A stretch of DNA of 21,826 bases from a virus. The translations under genes were made by a program, and so were the position numbers. Each line of letters starts with the position of its first letter. The first letter of the stretch is position 1. The DNA lies in IMG/VR virus record IMGVR_UViG_3300010885_033321, positions 1 through 21,826 of that record. One strand, given 5' to 3'. Positions 13,970-20,195 of this stretch are shown piece after piece. Under the pieces are notes generated by a model. The model was not told the DNA's origin. It saw only the letters and a list, made by a program, of their open reading frames with translations, and made no database searches.

Positions 13970-14380
13970 ATGGCGAAGAAAAAAATATATCTAGATGACG
14001 TTCGTACACCGGCAGATCCAAGTTGGATAGTTGTTCGTTCTTACGATGAGTTCGTTCAAAAGATCAATACAATTGGTTTAGAGAACATTGAACTAATATC
14101 TTTGGATCACGACTTAGGTGATAGTGCGATGAAAGAGTGGCATTACGGAGTTGTAAAAAACTACACAATCAATTACGATAACATTACCGAAAAAACTGGT
14201 ATGGATTGTACTAAATGGTTAGTGAATCAATGGTTAGATGGTAAACCTGTAGTTGAGGTTGTTGTCCATTCCGCAAATGCTGTTGGTAGTGGTAATATGA
14301 TGGGTTACATCAACAATTACCTACACTTAAATAGAATGGAACAAAATTGTATAAGAGTTAAAATTGAACACACAGTATAA
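13970..14380 (+). CDS. Cyclic-phosphate-processing receiver (cREC) domain protein
   Basis: The 136-aa protein has the layout of the cREC family, a receiver-like (CheY-type) fold predicted from comparative genomics to act on cyclic phosphates in RNA repair: KIYLDDVRTP (residues 5-14), the acidic SLDHDLG (44-50), TGMDCTKWLV (76-85) and VVVHSANAVG (97-106). The paired Asp residues and the His/Ser segment form the presumed active site. It lies one gene upstream of an RNA ligase, the context in which the family was described, and would prepare 2',3'-cyclic phosphate ends for sealing. The function is predicted, not shown biochemically as far as I know. It follows the previous gene after 2 nt. Confidence 0.85.
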   Translation: MAKKKIYLDDVRTPADPSWIVVRSYDEFVQKINTIGLENIELISLDHDLGDSAMKEWHYGVVKNYTINYDNITEKTGMDCTKWLVNQWLDGKPVVEVVVHSANAVGSGNMMGYINNYLHLNRMEQNCIRVKIEHTV

Positions 14381-14390
14381 AAAAATAGTT

Positions 14391-14654
14391 ATGGAATTAG
14401 AAAAATTTGAACAGGCAAAAAAAGTAAAAGAAAATCTTGATAGGTTGGAAAGACAGAAGTATAAATTGGAATCCGCATTAGAATCTTGTTCTTTAAATGT
14501 GACGATTGAATTTAACCCATCAAAGGTATTTCTTACAAGAAAAGATGAGGTTAGTGTTTATAACAAAGGTGCTATTAAAGAAATGATATCTAAAGAACTT
14601 GAAAGGTTGGATGAAGAAATAAAGTTAGTTAAAGAAGAATTTGAAAAAGTGTAA
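14391..14654 (+). CDS. Small coiled-coil protein between cREC and RNA ligase
   Basis: An 87-aa Lys/Glu-rich protein with two helical, coiled-coil-like segments (residues about 1-30 and 60-87: MELEKFEQAKKVKENLDRLE; SKELERLDEEIKLVKEEFEK) around a short beta part. I take the ATG at 14391 as the start. The frame extends upstream to a TTG at 14364 inside the cREC gene, but that start is less likely. It sits between two RNA-repair genes, with 3 nt before the ligase ATG, so it may be an accessory or adaptor protein; that is inference. Confidence 0.75.
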   Translation: MELEKFEQAKKVKENLDRLERQKYKLESALESCSLNVTIEFNPSKVFLTRKDEVSVYNKGAIKEMISKELERLDEEIKLVKEEFEKV

Positions 14655-14657
14655 GAA

Positions 14658-15782
14658 ATGGAAAATTTAAATAGTGTATGTTATGTTGGACGTATCGGGG
14701 AGATCCGACCAATAGAAGGGGCAGATAACATAGAGTTGGCTATCGTTAATGGATGGCATGCCATTACAAAAAAAGGTCAACATAATGTTGGCGAACAAGT
14801 AATAATTGCAACAACCGATGCGGTTATTCCTTTGTCAATATCTGACGATCTTGGCGTAACAGGTTACCTTCGTAAAGGTCAACGAGTTAGAACCGTGAAA
14901 CTTCGTGGAGTATACTCAGAATGTTTGATTATGCCTATGGACTTACTTGTCTTTATTGAGAATATCAATGACGGTGATGATATGATGGAAACATTGGGTG
15001 TTGTTAAATACGAACCACCAGTTAAAATGGTTGAGATGAGTGTTGGGGGTAGAAAATTCAAATACCACCAAAACCCTAACTTCCATATCTACTACAAGTT
15101 TCCTAACTTGAAGAATGCGCCTGAAATGTTCAACGAGGAAGATATCGTCACTATCACTCGTAAACTTCACGGAACAAATGCTCGTTACGGTGTTGTTAAA
15201 AAGAAAAGTTTATCCTTGTGGGATCAAGTTAGAAAATTCTTTGGGGTTAAATGGGTTGGGTATGAGTATGTTTACGGATCTCACAATGTGGAAAAAGGAT
15301 CTGATTCACAAGGGTTTTATTCTACCGATGTGTGGGGAACCATTGCGGATAACTACGAAATCAAATCTAAACTTTGGAAGTTTGTGAAAACATTTGCGTC
15401 TGAAGAGTATTTGGGTGATGGTTTGATAATCTACGGTGAGATCTACGGGCATGGAATCCAAAAGAATTACGACTACGGACTTGAGGGTCTAAGGTTTGCT
15501 GGTTTTGATGTTGAATTAAATGGTAAATACTTACCATACCACGATGAGAAAAATATCTTTGAGATATTAGACTTACCAAGAGTTCCTATTCTTTATTTAG
15601 GGCCATGGTCTAAAACAGAACAAGATAAACATGTGTTTAATAATATGATTTTAGGAACTAAAGTTCCACACGAAGGTGTTGTTGTTAAACATATTGATGG
15701 TGAGCGTCACAAAGTTGGTAAAGTGATCAATCCTGATTACTCAATATATGGTGAAAAAAATAATGTGGGTGACTCCCATTAA
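14658..15782 (+). CDS. RNA ligase (DRB0094/Rnl5-like)
   Basis: The 374-aa enzyme joins 3'-OH and 5'-phosphate RNA ends with ATP through a lysine-AMP intermediate. The nucleotidyltransferase motifs are in order: KLHGTN with the catalytic Lys169 (motif I), GEIYG (260-264, motif IIIa/IV region), EGVVVK (339-344, motif IV/V) and HKVGKV (351-356). Residues 1-110 form an OB-fold-like N-terminal domain (IGEIRPIEGADNIELAIVNGW ... GVTGYLRKGQRVRTVKLRG), as in the Deinococcus DRB0094-type ligases. This supports nicked RNA or RNA-DNA hybrids as substrate rather than the T4 Rnl1 class. With the kinase, phosphoesterase, cREC and HAD genes nearby it could reseal cleaved tRNA. Its stop codon lies inside the terminator hairpin that closes the operon. 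Confidence 0.93.
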   Translation: MENLNSVCYVGRIGEIRPIEGADNIELAIVNGWHAITKKGQHNVGEQVIIATTDAVIPLSISDDLGVTGYLRKGQRVRTVKLRGVYSECLIMPMDLLVFIENINDGDDMMETLGVVKYEPPVKMVEMSVGGRKFKYHQNPNFHIYYKFPNLKNAPEMFNEEDIVTITRKLHGTNARYGVVKKKSLSLWDQVRKFFGVKWVGYEYVYGSHNVEKGSDSQGFYSTDVWGTIADNYEIKSKLWKFVKTFASEEYLGDGLIIYGEIYGHGIQKNYDYGLEGLRFAGFDVELNGKYLPYHDEKNIFEILDLPRVPILYLGPWSKTEQDKHVFNNMILGTKVPHEGVVVKHIDGERHKVGKVINPDYSIYGEKNNVGDSH

Positions 15783-15804
15783 CTTGATGGGGTCACTTTT
15801 TTTT
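15769..15804 (+). terminator. Terminator overlapping the RNA ligase stop codon
   Basis: A 10-bp stem (GTGAC-CCCAT / ATGGG-GTCAC, one bulged T) with a loop containing the ligase TAA is followed by eight Ts. It ends the 12842-15782 operon. Confidence 0.85.
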
Positions 15805-15826
15805 GTTAATATTATTAAAAATTATA

Positions 15827-16072
15827 ATGGGTAGAGATAAAGATATTGTCTATGGTGTTTACGATAAGACAAGAGGAGTTGGAGGATGTGATGATTACTT
15901 CGGATACTTCAAAAAAGAGCACGACGCAAAAACAGAATTAAAAATACAATACGAGTATATTAAACGTAAAAGGCCTGATGACAAGATAACACTAAAGGAT
16001 GATAGAGTTATGATTACCAAAGGTGAGAAAGAAGAAATATTAATTATAATACACCCAATTTTATTAAGATGA
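15827..16072 (+). CDS. Small basic protein of unknown function
   Basis: An 81-aa protein (MGRDKDIVYGVYDKTRGVGGC...). The start is the ATG at 15827; the frame is open to a TTG at 15803, but that lies in the T-run of the terminator. It has strands (VYGVYDK; RVMITK; EEILIII) and a long central charged helix, and no recognisable family. Its stop overlaps the next start (ATGA). It begins the 15827-17452 gene group, whose promoter must lie in the AT-rich 22 nt after the terminator, although it matches neither promoter class well. Confidence 0.7.
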   Translation: MGRDKDIVYGVYDKTRGVGGCDDYFGYFKKEHDAKTELKIQYEYIKRKRPDDKITLKDDRVMITKGEKEEILIIIHPILLR

Positions 16073-16266
16073 CGAAACAGGAAGTTTATGTAAGGATGGC
16101 AAATGAGAGTGTTTATTATAATAAAATAATGGTAAACCCTGAAAAATTTGAAAACCCACACTTTATTGGTGAGGAAGTATTTTGTACGATAGACGGAATT
16201 AGAGTTGCAATTAAAAAGGAAGATTGGAATACATTAAGAGAAAACACAAAACAAGAACAATTTTAA
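16069..16266 (+). CDS. Small protein of unknown function
   Basis: A 65-aa soluble protein (MTKQEVYVRMANESVYYNKI...) with a beta segment FIGEEVFCTIDGIRVAIKKEDW. It resembles no family I know. It overlaps the upstream gene by 4 nt and lies 3 nt before the AAA ATPase gene, so it belongs to the same operon. Confidence 0.7.
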   Translation: MTKQEVYVRMANESVYYNKIMVNPEKFENPHFIGEEVFCTIDGIRVAIKKEDWNTLRENTKQEQF

Positions 16267-16269
16267 TAT

Positions 16270-17247
16270 ATGGATATGCGTGAAGACAAAATTGAGGACT
16301 ACATTAAAGAATTAAAAATGAATGAATATTTGGAAATACCAAGAGATGAATATCTTGAATCTAATGAACCTGTTACTTCGGCATCACCAACATGTTGGGG
16401 GACATTACCTGATGAAGAGTTTATACCGGCATTTGAATCAGTACCACAGGTACCGGCAGGTATCTATGAGATTAAATGGAACCGAGACGCTCAGAAACAC
16501 ACGTTAAAGAAACAACCATTCAAGACCGATGAGTTGTATCAGTTACCATCATACGAGATTATGGATATCCTAAAAGACATTAAAAACTTTTGGGATCGTA
16601 AGGACAAATACAAAGAGTATAATTTTATTCATAAACGAGGGATACTTATGTATGGAGAACCGGGTTGTGGTAAATCAGGGATAATCCAACTAATTGCAAA
16701 AGATTTGATTGAACAAGATGGGATTATATTAAACATTAAAGATGCTGATGATGTTGAACATTTTATTGAATTCATTACCACATTTAGAAAGATTGAAAAG
16801 ACAAGACCATTAATTGTATTGTTAGAGGATATTGACTCAATTGCCGGTGAGAATAACCACTCAACAAGTAAGTTATTAAACATTTTGGATGGTGTTAAAC
16901 AGATTGAAGGTGTTGTATATATTGCAACTACTAACTACCCTGAGAAACTACAAGATCGTATAACAAACAGACCATCTCGTTTTGATAGACGATATAAAGT
17001 TGAATTACCTAATGATGAAATTAGAAGAGCATACATTCATCACAAATTAAAAGATGAGGACCTTAAAGGTGTTGATGTTGAAATGTGGGTAAAAGAGACT
17101 GAAGGAATGTCTTTATCTCACTTGAAAGAGGTCGTTATTTCAACTATCGTTATGGGAAGAACATTTGAAGAAACGATGGATAATTTGGAAGGTATGAAAA
17201 AATCACCCACCATTAAAGGATCTGGAACAATGGGTTTTGGACGATAA
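16270..17247 (+). CDS. AAA+ ATPase (classical AAA, BCS1/CDC48-like core)
   Basis: The 325-aa protein has Walker A GEPGCGKS (residues 129-136), Walker B IVLLEDID (182-189), sensor 1 ATTN (219-222), and a second-region-of-homology arginine cluster NRPSRFDRRY (233-242) with candidate Arg fingers. A small C-terminal helical lid follows. The first 120 residues are unlike typical AAA N-domains and may hold the substrate-binding part. Proteins of this type remodel protein complexes as hexamers. The phage target is unknown; assembly, host-protein remodelling or DNA-packaging help are all possible. No protease domain is attached. It ends a tight cluster with the two small genes upstream. Confidence 0.93.
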   Translation: MDMREDKIEDYIKELKMNEYLEIPRDEYLESNEPVTSASPTCWGTLPDEEFIPAFESVPQVPAGIYEIKWNRDAQKHTLKKQPFKTDELYQLPSYEIMDILKDIKNFWDRKDKYKEYNFIHKRGILMYGEPGCGKSGIIQLIAKDLIEQDGIILNIKDADDVEHFIEFITTFRKIEKTRPLIVLLEDIDSIAGENNHSTSKLLNILDGVKQIEGVVYIATTNYPEKLQDRITNRPSRFDRRYKVELPNDEIRRAYIHHKLKDEDLKGVDVEMWVKETEGMSLSHLKEVVISTIVMGRTFEETMDNLEGMKKSPTIKGSGTMGFGR

Positions 17248-17263
17248 AATTATAAAATAGGAA

Positions 17264-17452
17264 ATGAAAAAAATTAGTTTAATTATTGGGTTAATAGTAT
17301 TAACAAGTTGTAAGACAAGTAAAACTAACTGCGATGCGTATGGTTCATACGAAATCCAAAACGGATCAACAATCATTAAAGTGGATCATTGTCATATAGA
17401 ATCAGAACAATATTGTTTTTATTCAATTGATACAGTCCACTTGACGAAATAA
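17264..17452 (+). CDS. Very small lipoprotein
   Basis: A 62-aa protein with a lipoprotein signal peptide: MKK, a hydrophobic core (ISLIIGLIVL), and lipobox LTSC at 13-16 with Cys16 as the lipid site. The mature 47 residues include three further Cys (YGSYEIQNG; KVDHCHIESEQYCFYSI). It could be an outer-membrane lipoprotein blocking superinfection, or an o-spanin-like lysis protein, but it lacks the Pro-rich stretch typical of Rz1. It follows the AAA ATPase gene by 16 nt. Confidence 0.8.
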   Translation: MKKISLIIGLIVLTSCKTSKTNCDAYGSYEIQNGSTIIKVDHCHIESEQYCFYSIDTVHLTK

Positions 17453-17490
17453 AAAACATTACTTATAGTTTCATACACAAAACATTTATT

Positions 17491-17925
17491 ATGAATATTA
17501 AACAAGCACTTAAATTAAAGAACAAATTGATTAAATCAATTTCGGATAATACAAAATTACTTCAACAATATAATACGGTTGAGGTTGGTAACCCAAGACC
17601 ATACTCATCAACGGTATTGATGGTTGAGATCAGTAAGGCAACAGATGAGTTGATTGCTTTGAAATCTAAAATTCATAGAGCAAACGCTCCGATGTTTGAA
17701 AAGATTTTTGAAATGTCTGAGTTGAAATCGGCAATCAAAGGACTTCAAAAGTTAGATTGTACGGAAGGTAAATCAAACCGAGAACGTTTCCGAATGGAAA
17801 GTGAACTAGTTTTAACTTCTGAGATTTCATTGGTTGTTAGAAATAATAAGATCAAAAACTTAGAAGAAAGAATTGAATATCTCCAAGACGAAATGGACGT
17901 GTTCAATTCAAATACAGAAATATAA
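17491..17925 (+). CDS. Helical protein, possible DIP1984/DUF6847 family
   Basis: A 144-aa all-helical protein. The N-terminal helix MNIKQALKLKNKLIKSISDN, a break with NPRPYSS, then a helix ending in IHRANA (about residue 66) and a long C-terminal coiled helix (IKNLEERIEYLQDEMDVF) resemble the DIP1984 family, which shares an 'EAL..R..L...I..L' start and an 'I..IN..N' middle. That match is from memory and uncertain. Function is unknown. It lies after the small lipoprotein gene and before a 177-bp region without genes. Confidence 0.75.
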   Translation: MNIKQALKLKNKLIKSISDNTKLLQQYNTVEVGNPRPYSSTVLMVEISKATDELIALKSKIHRANAPMFEKIFEMSELKSAIKGLQKLDCTEGKSNRERFRMESELVLTSEISLVVRNNKIKNLEERIEYLQDEMDVFNSNTEI

Positions 17926-18102
17926 TTTGAGGATAGGGTTAGACTTATATCGTGTTACTTTCAAGAACCGACTGGTTAGGTGAATGATTCTGATAATGTA
18001 ATAGTCCCAAACTCAACGATCAACTTTTGAAACTTCATTATACTTAAACTTTAAACTTCTATTTTATTTACGATGTTTAATCTTTGAATCAAATTATATG
18101 AG
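17926..18102 (+). other. 177-bp gene-free region, possible untranslated RNA
   Basis: No ORF or tRNA pattern is seen. The strand reads through to the strong terminator at 18103-18132, so it is probably transcribed, either as a 3' UTR of the 17491 gene or as a short RNA of its own. No obvious long stem was found apart from the terminator. Confidence 0.4.
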
Positions 18103-18132
18103 ACCCCCACGATCAATGTGGGGGTTTTTTTT
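18103..18132 (+). terminator. Strong rho-independent terminator
   Basis: A perfect 8-bp GC-rich stem, ACCCCCAC / GTGGGGGT, with loop GATCAAT is followed by eight Ts. It isolates the leader-bearing gene at 18167 from upstream transcription and argues against the upstream in-frame start at 18098. Confidence 0.93.
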
Positions 18133-18143
18133 ATTTAACAAAG

Positions 18144-18151
18144 TATTTATT
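18144..18151 (+). promoter_or_regulatory. TATTTATT promoter-like element with a 15-nt leader
   Basis: TATTTATT ends 15 nt before the ATG at 18167. The intervening AATAAAAATAATAAT strongly resembles the leader of the 8823 gene, so the two are probably co-regulated. Confidence 0.55.
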
Positions 18152-18166
18152 AATAAAAATAATAAT

Positions 18167-18757
18167 ATGAAAAAAGTTGTAAGACTGACCGAGTCTGAAT
18201 TAGTTAGAATGGTTAGAAAAATAGTTAAAGAAAACGAAGAAGAATGGATTGATACCGCTTCTGATATGGAAGGGGAGTCTGATTATGGTGATATGCATGT
18301 AGAAGAAAAGGCAATGAATGATGTCGCTGACATAACATCATCATTAAGTCATGGTGAAAAACATTTGTTAAAGAATTATTTGAAAAATGTTGATCCAGAA
18401 GACTTTAAAGATATGGTAAGAGATGAGATTGAAGCAAGTGAAGAAATGGGTGCAATTACCGAAGAAGATGCTGATGATATTGGAATGAGTGATGAGGAAT
18501 TTCACATTAGAAAAATTATTGATAAAATCATTGGTAAAGTTGGAGTTGGAACTACTTTAGGTATTATTCCGGCAATGATGTTTGTTAGTGGTGGTATGGC
18601 TGTTGGCCTTGGTTTAACTGCTTTGGCAGCTCATTTATTGAGAGATGCTGCTTGGTATAAGAAAGAAGATAGTAAAGGTGCTATGCCAGGGTCAGGTATT
18701 AAAGGTGGCGGAATTTATGATAAAGCCGCAGCGAAAGCAAGAAAAGAATATTACTAA
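18167..18757 (+). CDS. Leader-bearing acidic protein with a hydrophobic segment
   Basis: A 196-aa protein starting at the ATG at 18167; an upstream in-frame ATG at 18098 is cut off by the terminator. It begins MKKVVRLTESELVRMVRK, a packaging-type leader with V-K-E (20-22) as candidate cleavage site. I recall near-identical starts (MKKVVRLTESDLVRIVK-type) on many proteins of uncultured Bacteroidota phages. Residues 25-115 are highly acidic. A hydrophobic, Gly/Ala-rich stretch at about 125-158 (GTTLGIIPAMMFVSGGMAVG) could be one or two membrane segments. The tail is Gly/Lys/Ala-rich. A virion-internal or membrane-interacting protein, delivered on infection, is plausible but unproven. Confidence 0.82.
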   Translation: MKKVVRLTESELVRMVRKIVKENEEEWIDTASDMEGESDYGDMHVEEKAMNDVADITSSLSHGEKHLLKNYLKNVDPEDFKDMVRDEIEASEEMGAITEEDADDIGMSDEEFHIRKIIDKIIGKVGVGTTLGIIPAMMFVSGGMAVGLGLTALAAHLLRDAAWYKKEDSKGAMPGSGIKGGGIYDKAAAKARKEYY

Positions 18758-18830
18758 TATTAAAAAATAGATAAAACCCCACTCCTTGAGGGTGGGCATT
18801 TAGGACCGTTGTCTGTTAAGGCAACAAATT
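18758..18830 (+). ncRNA. Structured intergenic RNA candidate
   Basis: The 131-bp gap after the 18757 stop holds no gene in its first part but a series of potential hairpins: CCCAC at 18778-18782 with GTGGG at 18792-18796, then GTTG/CAAC near 18808-18825, then the terminator at 18831-18860. It could be the structured 3' end of the leader-bearing transcript or a small RNA. Pairing was judged by eye only. Confidence 0.35.
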
Positions 18831-18860
18831 AAAAGGGGAATTCGCTACTCCCCTTTTTTT
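18831..18860 (+). terminator. Rho-independent terminator
   Basis: The 9-bp stem AAAAGGGGA / TCCCCTTTT with loop ATTCGCTAC runs directly into a T-run. It separates the 18167 gene from the 18889-21097 operon. Confidence 0.9.
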
Positions 18861-18876
18861 ATTTAATTATTTTACC

Positions 18877-18884
18877 TATCTTTG
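18877..18884 (+). promoter_or_regulatory. Bacteroidota-type -7 element TATCTTTG, 4 nt before ATG
   Basis: TATCTTTG-TATT-ATG: an exact TAnnTTTG with 4 nt to the ATG of the 26-aa gene at 18889, following the terminator directly. It should drive the 18889-21097 operon with a leaderless first gene. Confidence 0.6.
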
Positions 18885-18888
18885 TATT

Positions 18889-18969
18889 ATGTTAATTGGG
18901 ATTTTTTTTATATTTGCAGTAATAGTAATTGGTGTTATGGGAAAACACGGAAAACACTTTAAGAAATGA
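18889..18969 (+). CDS. Tiny single-pass membrane protein (26 aa)
   Basis: A 26-aa ORF, MLIGIFFIFAVIVIGVMGKH followed by GKHFKK, is almost entirely one transmembrane helix with a basic tail. It starts 4 nt after a promoter element and its stop overlaps the HAD gene start (ATGA), so it may be a real micropeptide, a leader peptide that couples translation of the HAD gene, or both. The promoter position makes this ATG the first start codon of the transcript. Confidence 0.6.
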   Translation: MLIGIFFIFAVIVIGVMGKHGKHFKK

Positions 18970-19592
18970 AAGTATTATTTTTAGATAACGATGGTGTAAT
19001 ATGTCTCTCCAACAATTGGGGTGAACGAGCAAAGAAATGGGCGAATTTCAAAAGAGATAATCCAGATTCGGATGCAACGTTTGAGAATAAACCAATCCAA
19101 TGCCGATTTGATGACTTTGACGATAAGGCGGTTAAGGTATTAAATGAGATACTTGAAGAAACAGGTGCTGAGATCGTTGTAAGTTCTGATTGGAGACTAC
19201 ATGCGAATTTGGAGGAACTTGGTGATTACTACGAGAGTCAAGGTATTGTCAAACGACCTATCGCAGTTACAGATCAATTCAAAGACATGTATCCATCCGA
19301 ATGGTCAGGTGGTTTTAGATTTCGTGCTGATTTAGAGTTAGAGAGAAGTTATGAGATAAAAGATTGGTTGGAGGGACATCCTGAAGTAACTCATTGGGTT
19401 GCGGTTGATGACTTGAACATGAGTGTTGAGTTTTTGGGTGAAAGATTTTCATCTAAAGATGAAACTGAGAAGAATCCTGGTCTAACCAATTTCGTATTGA
19501 CACCACGATCAAGAGAAGGAATAAAACAAAGTGGGGTTAAAGAAAAGGTTATAAAATTTTTAACAGATGAAGAACATACGACAAATATTTAA
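18966..19592 (+). CDS. HAD-superfamily hydrolase, RNA-repair-associated type
   Basis: The 208-aa protein has HAD motif I, FLDNDGV (residues 5-11, nucleophile D7 and D9), motif II in VVSSDWR (about 75-81), and a motif III/IV-like WVAVDDL with paired Asp. This resembles the HAD domain found in 'Swiss-army-knife' RNA-repair proteins, which is predicted to remove 3' or 5' phosphates. The 'SSDWR' signature is what points to that subgroup; I am less sure of the subgroup than of the HAD fold. An alternative is a general nucleotide phosphatase. It is coupled to the tiny membrane gene upstream, and its end overlaps the next gene by 26 nt. Confidence 0.85.
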   Translation: MKVLFLDNDGVICLSNNWGERAKKWANFKRDNPDSDATFENKPIQCRFDDFDDKAVKVLNEILEETGAEIVVSSDWRLHANLEELGDYYESQGIVKRPIAVTDQFKDMYPSEWSGGFRFRADLELERSYEIKDWLEGHPEVTHWVAVDDLNMSVEFLGERFSSKDETEKNPGLTNFVLTPRSREGIKQSGVKEKVIKFLTDEEHTTNI

Positions 19593-19878
19593 GACTAATA
19601 CGTCTCTTATGGGTCATCCTGAAGTCCAAGAACTAATTGACTATTGTGTTGAGTTGGAGGGTAATGTGGTTGAAAAAAAAATTGACGATACTTATAATAA
19701 AGAAGAGATTTACCATCAAATCTTAAAAGATATTTACGAAAGTTGTGATAAAACTTTAGAAGACGATCAGTTAGCTGAGAGGTTCAAAGAGATACCAAGA
19801 GTAGATTTCAAAAGTGCGGTGGTAAACCTTAGAAAATATATGAGAAACGTATCAACATTATACGGATTTACTCTATGA
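19567..19878 (+). CDS. Unknown helical protein
   Basis: A 103-aa mostly helical, charged protein (MKNIRQIFKTNTSLMGHPEVQ...), without signal peptide or recognised motif. The ATG at 19567 lies within the HAD gene. A second in-frame ATG at 19609 would remove the 26-nt overlap and give an 89-aa product, so the start is uncertain. It overlaps the following gene by 4 nt (ATGA). Confidence 0.7.
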   Translation: MKNIRQIFKTNTSLMGHPEVQELIDYCVELEGNVVEKKIDDTYNKEEIYHQILKDIYESCDKTLEDDQLAERFKEIPRVDFKSAVVNLRKYMRNVSTLYGFTL

Positions 19879-20195
19879 AAAAAATTGAACTAATAGAAAA
19901 TTGTTTTGGTCCTGATGTTAGGATAGATGACGAAAGCCTTTTTGTCCACGAATACGATAATCGTAACCCCCAACTTATTTCCGATCTTAAATCCCAAGTT
20001 TTTGATAAACTCAAAGACATTGAGGATAAGATGAGTATGGATGATTGGACAAAACTAATTGAGATAATTGTTGATAGATCTGACGACTATGAACAAGATG
20101 AAGAGAATTCATTACCATTTGAGTCGTGTGAACAATGTGGTAATTGGAATCATACATACATATATATAAAAAAAGAAAATGACACAGAAAGTTAA
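19875..20195 (+). CDS. Small acidic protein with a CxxC pair
   Basis: A 106-aa acidic protein (MKKIELIENCFGPDVRIDDE...) with a central helical segment and, near the C terminus, CEQCGNWNH, a CxxC with a following His that may bind a metal with partners elsewhere. The family is not recognised. It is coupled to the upstream gene by ATGA and overlaps the next gene by 17 nt. Confidence 0.75.
   Translation: MKKIELIENCFGPDVRIDDESLFVHEYDNRNPQLISDLKSQVFDKLKDIEDKMSMDDWTKLIEIIVDRSDDYEQDEENSLPFESCEQCGNWNHTYIYIKKENDTES

Noticed and set aside
17926-18102. Possible tRNA gene
   Set aside because: No T-arm GGTTCRANNCC-like sequence, acceptor stem or anticodon arm could be assembled; no tRNA was recognised anywhere in the window.
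883-18151. TATTTATA elements as T4-type late promoters
   Set aside because: T4 late promoters read TATAAATA on the coding strand. Here the coding strand reads the reverse complement, so the T4 label is not justified.
18098-18166. N-terminal extension of the 18167 gene from an upstream ATG
   Set aside because: A strong terminator and a separate promoter-like element lie within the extension.
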